64,000 nucleotides of DNA. Origin: Lujinxingia vulgaris. GTDB taxonomy: Bacteria > Myxococcota_A > Bradymonadia > Bradymonadales > Bradymonadaceae. The DNA is taken from NCBI RefSeq assembly GCF_007997015.1, contig NZ_VOSM01000007.1, forward strand, positions 186,001 through 250,000. The letters run 5' to 3'. Below the pieces are notes generated by a model. It had not been told where the DNA came from. It ran no database searches and saw only the letters and a list, made by a program, of their open reading frames with translations. Positions 26,211 through 37,970 of the stretch are shown here, piece by piece. Position 1 is the first letter of the stretch. The number at the start of each line of letters is the position of its first letter. Both the position numbers and the translations under genes were made by a program.

Positions 26211-27737
26211 TCAGCGGCCCGGAAGGCGTGACCAGAGCACCTCGATCTCCCAGATGGCTTCTGGCGAGTCGACAAAAGGATCGGCGGAGAGGGCGATGAC
26301 GTCGGCCAGGTAGCCCGGGTGCAGCGCGCCGAGCTGGTGTTCGCGGTGCGAGGCGTAGGCGGCACCGTAGGTGTAGGCGGAGATGGCCTCCTGACGGGTC
26401 AGGGCGTGCTCGGGGCTAAAGGGTGTGTCGTCGTAACCCTGGCGCGTCATCGCGGTGGCGATGCCATGCCAGGGGTTGGGATCGTCGATGGGGTAGTCGC
26501 TGCCGGCGGCAAGTGTGGCCGGGAGAAGATCGCGCCAGGGGAAGAGGCGCTCGAGCTGGGGATCGAAGAGTCGGCGAGGCGCCCAGGGCACATCGCTGCG
26601 CAGGTGAATGGGCTGGATGCTGGCGATGACGCCGAGCTCAGCGAAGCGGGGGCGGTCGTCGGGGTGAACGATCTGGGCGTGTTCGAGCCGGGGGCGAAGT
26701 TTCGCCCGGAGCTCGGGGGGCGCGGCCTCAAAGGCGTCGAGCACGTTGCGCGCGGCCGCATCGCCGATGGCGTGCACGGCCACCTGCCAGCCCGCAGCCA
26801 TCAGCTCGGGGATGCGCTCTTTGAGGTAGCCTACAGGTTGGGTCTGAAGTCCCTGACCGCCGGTGCGGTAGGGTTCCAGAAGCCAGGCCCCGGCCGAGCC
26901 CAGCGCGCCGTCGGCAAAGAACTTGATGGTGCCCACCCGGTGGCCTGCGGCGTTCGCGGCGCGGGGGCCGCGCTCTAAGAGGCGGTCGAGATCGGGGGAG
27001 GTGCCGTCCATCCAGAAGTCGACGCGGGAGGGAAGTTCGCCATCGGCGATGAGCTCATCGACAAGCTCCAGGCGCTCCATCGAGGTGAACGCCATCGATG
27101 AAAAACTCACCCCGTGGCTCAACAAGGTGTTGGCGGTATGGGTAAAGATGAGGCGATCTTCTGCGGCGTCGGCCGGGGGCAGCGCGCGCAGCACCGGCTC
27201 CATGGCGTGGTCGATGAGCACGCCGGTGAGCCGCCCGTCGGGCCCTCGCTCGGCCAGCCCGCCGCTTAAGTCGTGCACACGCTCATCGAGGCCCGCGCGA
27301 CGCAGCGCTTCGGAGTTGACCCAGAGGGCGTGCGCGTCGACGCGGTGCAGGCATACGGGCTGGTTGGGAAAGAGCTGATCGAGGAGCGCCAGGTTAAGCG
27401 GGTGATCATCGGCAAAGTTGTTCTCGTTCCAGTTCGTGCCCACGATCCAGCCGTCCTGGCGCGGAGCGGCCACGCGAAGCTCGTCGAGGATCTGGGGCGC
27501 GCTCATACCCCGAAGATCGATGGTGTGTGCGCGCAGCCCGGCGCCCCAGAGGTGAATGTGCGCATCGCCCAGCGCGGGCATCACACACGCCGCTTCGGGC
27601 CGCACCACCTCCGCGCTCCGACCGGCCCGCTGGCGCGCTTCATCGCCGATGGCGACCACGTGTTGACCTTCGATGAGCAGCGCGTCGGTATGCGCGCCGC
27701 GATGATCGAGGTAGATGCGGGGGTGTAGGATCAACAT
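26211..27737 (-). CDS. YtcJ/AepA-like metal-dependent amidohydrolase
   Basis: Amidohydrolase_3 family TIM-barrel hydrolase (508 aa). The first metal motif is GDAHIHLWG, a YtcJ-typical WIVGTNWNENNF segment follows, and later ligands are in LEHAQIVHPDD and AVHAIGDAAARNVL. The C-terminus has GSDYPIDDPNPWHG, ALTRQEAISAYTYGAAYA and GYLADVIALSADPF, all normal in the family. No signal peptide, so probably cytoplasmic. Natural substrates of the family are poorly known (amide or cyclic imide hydrolysis). It is divergent from a second amidohydrolase 137 bp away. Confidence 0.88.
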   Translation of the reverse strand: MLILHPRIYLDHRGAHTDALLIEGQHVVAIGDEARQRAGRSAEVVRPEAACVMPALGDAHIHLWGAGLRAHTIDLRGMSAPQILDELRVAAPRQDGWIVGTNWNENNFADDHPLNLALLDQLFPNQPVCLHRVDAHALWVNSEALRRAGLDERVHDLSGGLAERGPDGRLTGVLIDHAMEPVLRALPPADAAEDRLIFTHTANTLLSHGVSFSSMAFTSMERLELVDELIADGELPSRVDFWMDGTSPDLDRLLERGPRAANAAGHRVGTIKFFADGALGSAGAWLLEPYRTGGQGLQTQPVGYLKERIPELMAAGWQVAVHAIGDAAARNVLDAFEAAPPELRAKLRPRLEHAQIVHPDDRPRFAELGVIASIQPIHLRSDVPWAPRRLFDPQLERLFPWRDLLPATLAAGSDYPIDDPNPWHGIATAMTRQGYDDTPFSPEHALTRQEAISAYTYGAAYASHREHQLGALHPGYLADVIALSADPFVDSPEAIWEIEVLWSRLPGR

Positions 27738-27874
27738 CGCGAAACCACCTTTACGTCAGGGCAGGGCAGGGGGCGAACGCCCCCAAAAAAACACAAATTG
27801 CCGCTGCTGCGCAATCGTGCAACCTTCGCCGAGGTTGCCGCCCGGCGCGGCCCTGGCCCCTTTTTGAGACGCTT

Positions 27875-28870
27875 ATGATCATCGACGCCCATGTTCATCT
27901 GATGGGGATCAACCCCCAGAATGGCTGCTACGTAAGCCCCAGACTCTCCGGCGGCTGGGCCTTTGCCTGGCTGAGCCGTGCGCTGGGTTTGGCCGGCGTC
28001 TCCCGCGAGGAGCTCGACCGGGCCTACGCCGCCCAGGTCACCCGCTGGGTCGAGGAGAGCGAGCTTGACGCGGCCGGCCTGCTGGCCTTCGACGCCATCT
28101 ACGATGAGGCCGGCCACTACGATCATGAGCGCACCCGCGTCTATATCTCCAACGACTATCTTTTTGAGGTCTGCGAGCGCTCCGAGCAGTTGCTGCCGAT
28201 TGCGTCGGTCAACCCGCAGCGCCGCGACGCCATCGATGAGCTCGAGCGGGTGGCCGAGCGCGGGGCGGTGGCGATTAAACTTTTGCCCAACTCCCAGGAC
28301 ATCGATCTTTGCCGCGACAGCTACCGCGGGTTCTTCGAAAAGATGGCGGCGCTGAACATCCCACTGCTCACCCACACCTCCTTTGAGCACACGATCCCGC
28401 CGGTGAACCAGGCCTGGGGAAAGCCCGAGCGGCTGCGCCTTCCCCTGGAGTGCGGCACGCGCGTGATCGCAGCGCATTGCGCCGGTAGCGGCGTGGTGCA
28501 CCCCTTCCGCGAGGATTACGATCAGTGGCGCCAGATGCTCGACGACTTCCCCAACCTCTACGGCGACATCTCGGCGATGGCATCGCTTTCGCGTTTTCCC
28601 TACATCCACAAAGTTCTGGGCGATGCCACCGCGCGCAGCCGGGTGATCATGGGAAGTGACTTTCCGGTGCCGGCCAACCCCTGGGTCTTCGCCGGCCAGA
28701 TCGGGTGGGCGCGCGCCCGCGAGCTGCACGCGCTGGAGAACCCCCTGCAGCGCAACCTGGAGATCTTCCGCGCGCTGGGCGTCGATGAGGCGATGCTCAC
28801 CCGCGCCGCCTCGGTGTTGCGTCTTCCCGAGGATGTTGCGGCCCGTGCACGCTCGGGAGCAGGGGAGTGA
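27875..28870 (+). CDS. Amidohydrolase_2 family protein
   Basis: 331-residue TIM-barrel metal hydrolase or decarboxylase. It starts MIIDAHVHLMG with the HxH metal motif. Further ligands are in LLTHTSFEHT, VIAAHCAGSG and the terminal IMGSDFPVPANPW (Asp). This motif set belongs to the Amidohydrolase_2 group, which includes ACMSD-type decarboxylases; the substrate is not predictable. The stop is followed after 5 bases by the thiD ATG, so the two are likely one operon, though a thiamine role for this protein is only a guess. Confidence 0.82.
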   Translation: MIIDAHVHLMGINPQNGCYVSPRLSGGWAFAWLSRALGLAGVSREELDRAYAAQVTRWVEESELDAAGLLAFDAIYDEAGHYDHERTRVYISNDYLFEVCERSEQLLPIASVNPQRRDAIDELERVAERGAVAIKLLPNSQDIDLCRDSYRGFFEKMAALNIPLLTHTSFEHTIPPVNQAWGKPERLRLPLECGTRVIAAHCAGSGVVHPFREDYDQWRQMLDDFPNLYGDISAMASLSRFPYIHKVLGDATARSRVIMGSDFPVPANPWVFAGQIGWARARELHALENPLQRNLEIFRALGVDEAMLTRAASVLRLPEDVAARARSGAGE

Positions 28871-28875
28871 GTCCG

Positions 28876-29706
28876 ATGAATGTTGCGAACACGGCGCCGG
28901 CAGCTGTGCCCCTGGTGCTGACCATCGCCGGCACCGACCCCAGCGGTGGCGCGGGCATTCAGGTCGACCTGCAGGTGATGCGCGACCTCGGGTGCCACGG
29001 CTTAAGCGTCATCACCGCGCTCGTATGCCAGAACACCCGGGGCGTGCGCAGCTTTGAGACGGTGAGCGTGAGCACGCTGCGCGCCCAACTCGACGCTATC
29101 GCTGAGGATTTTGATCTTCAGGCGATCAAAATTGGCATGGTTCCCGGGCTGGGAAGTTTTGAGGTGCTGGCCGACTTCTTAGAGGAGGTCGACCGCCGGG
29201 TTGCGGTGGTGCTCGACCCGGTGCTCGCCAGCGGTGATGGCCGCAGCGCCCTGCACGCCGACGGGTGGTTTGAGGGGCTGGAGCGTGTGCGCGAGCGCAT
29301 CGATCTGCTCACCCCCAACGTCCCGGAAGCCGCACAGATTCTGGGGCTCGATGACCCCGGTTCCGACGCAGCCGCGCTGGCCTGCGAACTTCACCGGGCC
29401 GGCTGGGCGCGGGTTTTGGTCAAGGGCGGGCATCTTCCACCGGGCGCCGGCGAGGGCGTTGTCGATGTGCTTGCCGACGCCACTGGCGAGCGCAACTTTG
29501 AGCCACTTTCGCGCGTGGAAGACGATGTGCGGGGCACCGGCTGCCAGCTCGCCAGCGCTATCGCCTGCTACCGCGCCCGGGGCTTGAGCTGGGAAGATGC
29601 GACCATCCACGCTCGCCAGTATCTCAACGGGCTGCTTCATCATAACGCGCGTCGCATCGGCCGCGGTCGACCCCTGGTTGTGCGCGTCAGAACTGAGCCC
29701 GAATAA
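28876..29706 (+). CDS. thiD: Hydroxymethylpyrimidine/phosphomethylpyrimidine kinase
   Basis: Ribokinase-fold enzyme that phosphorylates HMP and then HMP-P in thiamine diphosphate synthesis (276 aa). Signatures: LTIAGTDPSGGAGIQVDL at the N-terminus, ITALVCQNTRGV, IKIGMVPG, DPVLASGDG, LTPNVPEAAQILG and the anion-hole motif VRGTGCQLASAIACY. The ATG at 28876 is preferred over an in-frame GTG overlapping the previous stop, because GGGGAG lies 8 bases upstream. thiO lies about 7 kb away on the other strand. No TPP riboswitch is visible upstream. Pyridoxal kinase PdxK is less likely. Confidence 0.93.
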   Translation: MNVANTAPAAVPLVLTIAGTDPSGGAGIQVDLQVMRDLGCHGLSVITALVCQNTRGVRSFETVSVSTLRAQLDAIAEDFDLQAIKIGMVPGLGSFEVLADFLEEVDRRVAVVLDPVLASGDGRSALHADGWFEGLERVRERIDLLTPNVPEAAQILGLDDPGSDAAALACELHRAGWARVLVKGGHLPPGAGEGVVDVLADATGERNFEPLSRVEDDVRGTGCQLASAIACYRARGLSWEDATIHARQYLNGLLHHNARRIGRGRPLVVRVRTEPE

Positions 29707-29826
29707 GTGGCCGAAAATGCCCGATTACTCGCCGAGGGCCTGCTTTATTCGGGGCGGGGGCTGTGTTAGAAGAGCGCGATTCAGGTGGTCGTTTTCCAAC
29801 CTATTGTACTGCTAAGGAGTGCCGCT

Positions 29827-32675
<2,849 letters not shown>

Positions 32676-32679
<4 letters not shown>

Positions 32680-33413
32680 AGAACGCGTCGCTTATGAAAT
32701 ACGGCCTCTTTGCGCTGATCGTCGTGCTCGGCGTGGCGCTCGACCAGTGGTCGAAGTGGTACGCCGAGACCTGGCTTGCCACCGAGCGCCCGGGCTTCTT
32801 CTCGCATCCCATCGTGCTGGAGGTGCCCGAGCAGGCCGAGGGCACGACGGTGGAGGCCTACCTCACCGAGACCTTCGAGGCGAACACCCCCGAAGAAGTC
32901 AAGACCATCGCCCAGCTCTACACGCGCACCGAGGATGGCCAGCAACTTCATCCCGAGAGCGAGCTTGAGGCCGGGCAGGTCATCGAGGTGACCAACCGCG
33001 AGGTCACGGTCATCGAGGGCTACTGGGATTACCAGTACACCCGCAACCCGGGTGCGGCCTTTGGCATTTTTGCCGACAAAGACAGCTCCTTTCGTAAGCC
33101 CTTCTTTCTGGCGGTGAGCCTGCTGGCGGTGTTCATCATCCTGGGGCTTTTGCGCGGGGTGCAAAACGACCAACGCCTGCTGCTCTGGGCTCTGGCGCTC
33201 ATCGCCAGCGGCGCGCTGGGCAACTTCATCGACCGCGCGCGTTTTGGTTACGTCATCGACTTTATCGTCTGGAAGTACACCGACGCGCACCGCTGGCCGA
33301 CCTTTAACATCGCCGACGCGCTGATCTGCGTGGGCGTGGCCTTTATGGTCATCGAGATGATCCGCGACGTGATGCGGGAGCGCCGCGAAGGCGCGAAGCT
33401 CGAAGAGGTCTGA
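32676..33413 (+). CDS. lspA: Lipoprotein signal peptidase with extra periplasmic insertion
   Basis: Aspartyl protease that removes signal peptides of prolipoproteins in the inner membrane. At 245 aa it is well above the usual 150-180. Transmembrane helix 1 (about 8-26) is followed by an insertion (about 35-115), acidic and probably periplasmic, before the conserved YTRNPGAAFG (121-130). Catalytic Asp186 is in LGNFIDRARFG, Asp214 in FNIADA. Helices 2-4 are at about 143-160, 166-182 and 212-228. The ATG overlaps the ileS stop. Several lipoproteins in this window (45024 and 60604) are likely substrates. Confidence 0.93.
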
Positions 33414-33458
33414 GCCTCCGGCGTTGCAGCATCGCTCGACCCGCATCGCTTGAAGATC

Positions 33459-33493
33459 AAAAAAGCCGCCCCGAATTTCGGGGCGGCTTTTTT
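33459..33493. terminator. Bidirectional terminator between lspA and the rpoH-like gene
   Basis: Perfect arms AAAAAAGCCGCCCCGAA and TTCGGGGCGGCTTTTTT are separated by one base. It serves both converging transcription units. Confidence 0.92.
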
Positions 33494-33539
33494 GATCTTT
33501 TCGCCAGGTCTTTTGCTGCGGTGTGGCCGGGGTCGCGCA

Positions 33540-34607
33540 TCAACCCAGCTGGTCGAGGAAGTCGAGCTTGACCTCATCGCCCAGGCGGTCGAGCAGAAAG
33601 CGCCGAAAATCGTCGCGGATCTGCACCTCCACCTGGCGGATGCGTTCTTTGGAGACGCCCCAGTACTCACCGAGGTCGACCAGGCTGCGGGGCTCCTCGG
33701 CGATCATGCGATCAAACCAGATGGTCATCTCGCGCTCATCGTCGAGGTTTTCGCCAAAGGCGTTGATGGCCTCGCGCAGGCGAGTGGCCAGGTCGTAATC
33801 GGTGACCAGCTCCTCGGGGTCGGCGGTCTCCGAGTGCATCAGCTCGCCGACGGTGGTCTTCTCATGGCCGGGCGCCTGCGCGTCGAGGTAGACCGGCGGG
33901 GCGTCGAGCTGGGCGGCGACACGCACCACCTCGCTCTCATCGACATCGAGGTAGTCGGCGATCAGCGCCGGGGTGGGGTTGGGGTGTCCCTGACGCATCA
34001 GCTCGCGGCGCGCTTTTTTGAGGTTATAAAAAAGCTTACGTCCGGCGCGGGAGCTACCAATTTTGACCGGGTGCAGATGATTCATCAGGTAGTTGAGGAT
34101 CATCGCCCGGATCCAGTACTGGGCGTAGCTTGTGAACTTCACGCCGCGGTACGGATCGTAGCGGGTCACCGCCTCGGCCAGACCCACGTTACCCTCCTGG
34201 ATCAGGTCGAGGAGGTTGGTCCAGCGGCGCTGGTACTCGCGGGCCAGCTTCACCACCAGGCGCAGGTTGGTGAGGATGAGCATCTTGCCGGCGTTGCGGT
34301 CGTTTTCGTTGACGTAGCGCTCGGCCAGCTCCTGCTGTTCATCGGCGGGCAGAGGTTCGATGTAGTTGAGGCGCGCCAGATACGCGGTCAGCGGGTCGGC
34401 GCTGGCCGGCAGGTTGAGGTTGGAGCCGCGCATCATCGGCAGGCTCAAGTCGCCAAAAAGCTCGGAGGCGTCGTTGAGCGAGCCGGCGTCGAGCCCCATC
34501 TCCTGATCGGTGCCCTTGAGCTTGACGCTGCTGTGCTTGCCCTTGTCGACGAGCACTTCAACTTTCGAGGTGGTCGATGCGTTGGGTTTGGGATGTTGGG
34601 TAGTCAT
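33540..34607 (-). CDS. rpoH: RpoH-like sigma-70 family RNA polymerase sigma factor
   Basis: 355-aa alternative sigma factor. Region 1.2 begins DPLTAYLARLNYIEPLPADE. Region 2 includes NLRLVVKLAREYQRRWTNLL, DLIQEGNVGLAEAVTRYDP and FTSYAQYWIRAMILNYLMNH. Then comes an RpoH-box-like segment SSRAGRKLFYNLKKARREL, typical of sigma-32. Region 4.2 has SLVDLGEYWGVSKERIRQVE. The N-terminal 70 residues are extended and Ser/Lys-rich, longer than E. coli RpoH (284 aa). ATG 34607 with AGGGGG about 10 bases upstream is chosen over a longer frame. A role in heat or envelope stress is inferred from the family. Confidence 0.85.
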   Translation of the reverse strand: MTTQHPKPNASTTSKVEVLVDKGKHSSVKLKGTDQEMGLDAGSLNDASELFGDLSLPMMRGSNLNLPASADPLTAYLARLNYIEPLPADEQQELAERYVNENDRNAGKMLILTNLRLVVKLAREYQRRWTNLLDLIQEGNVGLAEAVTRYDPYRGVKFTSYAQYWIRAMILNYLMNHLHPVKIGSSRAGRKLFYNLKKARRELMRQGHPNPTPALIADYLDVDESEVVRVAAQLDAPPVYLDAQAPGHEKTTVGELMHSETADPEELVTDYDLATRLREAINAFGENLDDEREMTIWFDRMIAEEPRSLVDLGEYWGVSKERIRQVEVQIRDDFRRFLLDRLGDEVKLDFLDQLG

Positions 34608-35033
34608 AAAGTCGATACCCCCTGACGGAAGTTGTCCGGTCCCGGGTGTATCGAAGGCCCGGGGCGGACCCAAATGCGAACTCACCTGCACAGATGCGCC
34701 GGTGAGGATCGACGTTTCAAAGATCTCGCAGACAAAACACCGCGGCCGACGCTTCTATTCGACGCCGCGATGTCGGCAGGCCACGACGACCCTGACGACG
34801 ATCAAACTAGAAATCTAGGCACCGCGACAGCCCGGACACATCTCGACGGGCACAACGCTGCCTGTGCGCAGCGATCTGACGCGGATGGAGGCGGCCGCCT
34901 TACACCGCAAACAAAAAGGGTGGGCGACCTACGGCTACAACAGGTGGAATTTCTGGAGGGTAGAGCAGGCAGGGGCGGGCGTCGATCAAAAGTTTTCCCC
35001 AACCCCCCTTCGCCCGATGGTCGCGCGATGCCC
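34608..35033. other. Intergenic region upstream of the rpoH-like gene
   Basis: About 425 bp without a convincing gene, between two minus-strand genes. It should carry the rpoH-like promoter. A palindrome GGCGGCCGCC lies near 34892. I saw no clear hairpin terminator for the barrel gene ending at 35034 and no riboswitch I can name. Confidence 0.4.
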
Positions 35034-35951
35034 TTAAAAATAGACGGAAAAACCGCCGGCCACATACCCGAACTTCGAGCTCTGGTTGAGGTCGTGGCGG
35101 TAGGAGATGTCGAGCCCGGCGGCCTGCGAGCGCCAGCCGAACCCGGCGGTGATCAGGTTGCGGTCAAAAAAGCCGCGGCGCTCAAAGCCCACGCGCAGCG
35201 GGATGGCGTTGGCCGCCAGGTACTCCAGGCCCACCCCGAAGTCGAAGACCGGGTCGTCGGCCGAGGTGATGTCCACCATGGCCTGGCCGGTGAACTGAAA
35301 GCTGGTGACCGTGCCCAGGCCAAAGCCCCCGCCGATGCGGGTGGGCACCGAGCCGCGGCAGCGCGCGTTGTCGCGGCAGGGATCGATGAGGTTCTGGCCG
35401 GTCACCCCCAGGTGCACAAGCTCGCCGACGCGGAACATCGCCCCCACATCGACGCTGAGGCCCTTAAAGAGCACCTGGCTGTCTTCATCGTCGGGGATCT
35501 CGGGGAGGGAGGCGTCGCTGAAGTGCATGTAGCGCCCGCCCACACCAATCGAGATGCGCTCGGGGATCACGGGCACCGCCGCGGCAAAGCGCACATCGTG
35601 ACCGGAGAGGTCGGCGTGATCTTCGGAGCCGAAGTAGTAGGAGTAGGCCACCCCGGCGGCGATCTGGGGGTTGGTCTTGCTGTCGGCGATGCCCGCGCTT
35701 AAGAGCCCGCCCTGGGGGGTGTAGGTAAAGGCCCCGTCGAGGATGTACATCTCACCGCGGGCCAGCCCGGCCGGGTTATGGTAGAGGCTGTCGACGCCGG
35801 CAGCGACGGGCGTGAGCGCGTTGCCCATGCCGGTCGGGCGCACGCCGGAGAAGGTCTCCGGCAGCGGGTCGGACTGCTGGGCGGTGGCGGTGGCCGCCGG
35901 CGCAAGCGTGAGCAAAATGGCGATCAAAACTATGGCACGTTGATGCGTCAT
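35034..35951 (-). CDS. PorV/FadL-like outer-membrane beta-barrel protein
   Basis: 305 aa from the ATG at 35951 (GGGAG 7 bases upstream). A signal peptide (AIVLIAILLTLAPAATATA) is followed by TFSGVRPTGMGNALTPVAAG and SLYHNPAGLA, the conserved N-terminal plug motif of PorV/UPF0164/FadL-type barrels. Gly/aromatic strands then run to the terminal AGGFSVYF. A Cys pair (DPCRDNARCRG) lies in a loop. FadL relatives take up hydrophobic compounds; PorV relatives escort type IX substrates. Which applies is not clear, and no type IX genes are seen here. Confidence 0.75.
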   Translation of the reverse strand: MTHQRAIVLIAILLTLAPAATATAQQSDPLPETFSGVRPTGMGNALTPVAAGVDSLYHNPAGLARGEMYILDGAFTYTPQGGLLSAGIADSKTNPQIAAGVAYSYYFGSEDHADLSGHDVRFAAAVPVIPERISIGVGGRYMHFSDASLPEIPDDEDSQVLFKGLSVDVGAMFRVGELVHLGVTGQNLIDPCRDNARCRGSVPTRIGGGFGLGTVTSFQFTGQAMVDITSADDPVFDFGVGLEYLAANAIPLRVGFERRGFFDRNLITAGFGWRSQAAGLDISYRHDLNQSSKFGYVAGGFSVYF

Positions 35952-36086
35952 GCGTGTGCTCCCGGAGAGCCAGAGATCCAGATAAATGCGCAAAAAATGG
36001 GGGCCGCAGAGGGCAAGTGTGGGCCGCGGGAAGTGATACCCGAAAGGCCGGCCCGGCGGCAACCGCGCGCGATGCTCCGGCGCAGC

Positions 36087-37220
36087 TTACCCGCGCCGTA
36101 GAAGTTGACGCACCGCCGGGTGCGGATCTTCACCGCGCATCATCGCGCTGAGCGCATCGGCGCTCAAAGGGGCCAGCAGAATGCCGTTTCGGCCGTGGCC
36201 CAGCGAGGTGAAGAGGCCCTCGATGGAGGTGGGACCGAGCGCCGGGAGGTTGGCCAGGGAGACGGGCCGAAAGCCCACCCACTGGTCGAGGATGGGGGCA
36301 TCGTAGATGCCCGGGAGGGTCTCCCAGGCGCCGCGCAGAAGTTCGAAGACGCCGCCGGCGGTCAGCCGGTTATCAAAGCCCCGCTCCTCGCTCGTCGCCC
36401 CGATCACAAGCTCGCCGCCGGCCTGATCGCCTGTGCGCGGGACGAGGTAGGCGTCGGGGGCGCGGATGACATGTTGGCACAGAGGTGGGTCTCCGAGCCC
36501 CACCACCAAGACCTGGCCGCGGACCGCCCGGATGTGGGGGAGGATGCCGCGGGGGATGCCCTCGAGTTTGCGGGCCCAGGCGCCGTTGGCCACGAGCACG
36601 TTGGCAGCGTCGATGTGGCTGCCATCGTCGAGGGTCACGCCGCGCACCCGCCCGCCCGCGTCGTCGAGGCGGACTGCGCGAACCCCGGTGTGGGTGTGCA
36701 GACGGCCGTCGCGGGCCTTAAATGCCCCGGCCAGGGCCTCCATCAGCCGCTGAGGATGCACCTGGTGATCGGAGGGGCAAAAGAGCCCCATGGTGATGGT
36801 GGGGGAGAGGCCCGGCTCGATCTCGCGCGCCTGATCGCCTGTGAGCTGTTCTACGGGCAGCTCCAGTTTGCGGTGGTAGCGGTGCATATGGGCCAGGGCT
36901 TCGGCGTCGTCGCGGTCAATGCCCACCACCAGGGTGCCGCGGCTGCGGTAATCGACATCAACGCCGCTCTCCTCCTGAAGCTCCCGCACAAAGTCCGGGT
37001 AGAGCGCAAGGCTTGCCTGACCCAGGCCCAGCTGCAGCTCTTCTTCGAAATGAGCCTCAGCCGCCGGCGCCAGCATGCCGGCTGCGCGCGTCGACGCACC
37101 AAAGCCCGGGGTGTGGCGGTCGAAGACATCGACCTCCCAGCCCTCCTGCACCAGACGCCAGGCCGCACCCAGCCCGGCAACCCCTCCACCGATGACGATT
37201 GCGTGTTGATTGGAGCTCAT
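36087..37220 (-). CDS. thiO: Glycine oxidase ThiO-type FAD-dependent oxidoreductase
   Basis: 377-aa DAO-family flavoenzyme. The Rossmann motif is VIGGGVAGLGAAWRLVQEG with the acidic ribose-binding segment VDVFDRHTPG. It has the MLAPAAEAHFE segment characteristic of ThiO and the C-terminal LFTSLGHGRNGILLAPLSAD, which closes the active site. ThiO oxidises glycine to iminoglycine for thiazole synthesis. The ATG overlaps the stop of the prepilin peptidase gene by 4 bp, an unexpected pairing that may be only operonic convenience. thiD is on the opposite strand. Confidence 0.87.
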   Translation of the reverse strand: MSSNQHAIVIGGGVAGLGAAWRLVQEGWEVDVFDRHTPGFGASTRAAGMLAPAAEAHFEEELQLGLGQASLALYPDFVRELQEESGVDVDYRSRGTLVVGIDRDDAEALAHMHRYHRKLELPVEQLTGDQAREIEPGLSPTITMGLFCPSDHQVHPQRLMEALAGAFKARDGRLHTHTGVRAVRLDDAGGRVRGVTLDDGSHIDAANVLVANGAWARKLEGIPRGILPHIRAVRGQVLVVGLGDPPLCQHVIRAPDAYLVPRTGDQAGGELVIGATSEERGFDNRLTAGGVFELLRGAWETLPGIYDAPILDQWVGFRPVSLANLPALGPTSIEGLFTSLGHGRNGILLAPLSADALSAMMRGEDPHPAVRQLLRRG

Positions 37221-37825
37221 AGAAGCGAGTCACTCATCCACAGTCGAAGTCCGTCGAGCCACAGCGGCCAGCCGGCGTACGCGTCGGTCAGCGCCAGGAG
37301 CACCCCGAAGAAGATCGGGATGGCAAAGGGCAGGTAGGCGCGCTCATCGGTCTCCATCTTCACGCCCAGGTTGGTGCGCGAGGTGATGCTGAAGAACATC
37401 GCCCGCATCACCAGCCACAGACGTTTGATGAGCTCGGTGATGTAGCCGTTGGCGACCGAGAGGATAATGCCCATCGCAAGCCCCACAAGGGTGGCGTAGA
37501 AAAAGACCACGTAGAGCCCGGAGAAGCCCACAAAGGCCCCGATCATCGCCAACAGCTTGATGTCGCCGCCGCCCAGCCAGCGAAAGGGCAAGATCAGAAT
37601 CCCCACCACCAGCACCGTCAGCGCCGCCAGCAGCCCCGAGCCCAGCCCCGACCAGCCAAAGGCCAGAGTGTGGGCCACAAGCCCGATGATCACGCCCGGG
37701 TAGGTGAAGGTGTTGTAAACCTTGCGCTCACGAAAGTCGGTGACCGCCGAGATCAGGCAGATGACCACCAGCGGCACCATCACCAGGAGCTGGGACCAGA
37801 GGGGAAGTTCGGTAAAGGGTTGCAT
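37217..37825 (-). CDS. A24 prepilin peptidase, CpaA/TadV type
   Basis: Membrane aspartic peptidase that cleaves type IV prepilin leaders (202 aa). It lacks the N-terminal methylase and zinc domain of PilD, as in CpaA/TadV enzymes of Flp pilus systems. Catalytic Asp residues are in SAVTDFRERKVYN and LGGGDIKLLAMIG. About six membrane helices span the protein. The ATG at 37825 is chosen since it begins the first helix directly. The Flp-type pilins at 40432 and 40845 are likely substrates. It is coupled to thiO. Confidence 0.9.
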   Translation of the reverse strand: MQPFTELPLWSQLLVMVPLVVICLISAVTDFRERKVYNTFTYPGVIIGLVAHTLAFGWSGLGSGLLAALTVLVVGILILPFRWLGGGDIKLLAMIGAFVGFSGLYVVFFYATLVGLAMGIILSVANGYITELIKRLWLVMRAMFFSITSRTNLGVKMETDERAYLPFAIPIFFGVLLALTDAYAGWPLWLDGLRLWMSDSLL

Positions 37826-37970
37826 TGAGGAGGCCTCTGCAGGGAGCGACGAAGGGCTGTGCCGGCACCTTAACGCCGGCACCTCGTACGTCGGGGCGGG
37901 CAGCGAAGATCGTGACAGAATGGCGCACCATGGTCACTGCTGACACCGCCACCGGGGGCTTTTAGGGAGA

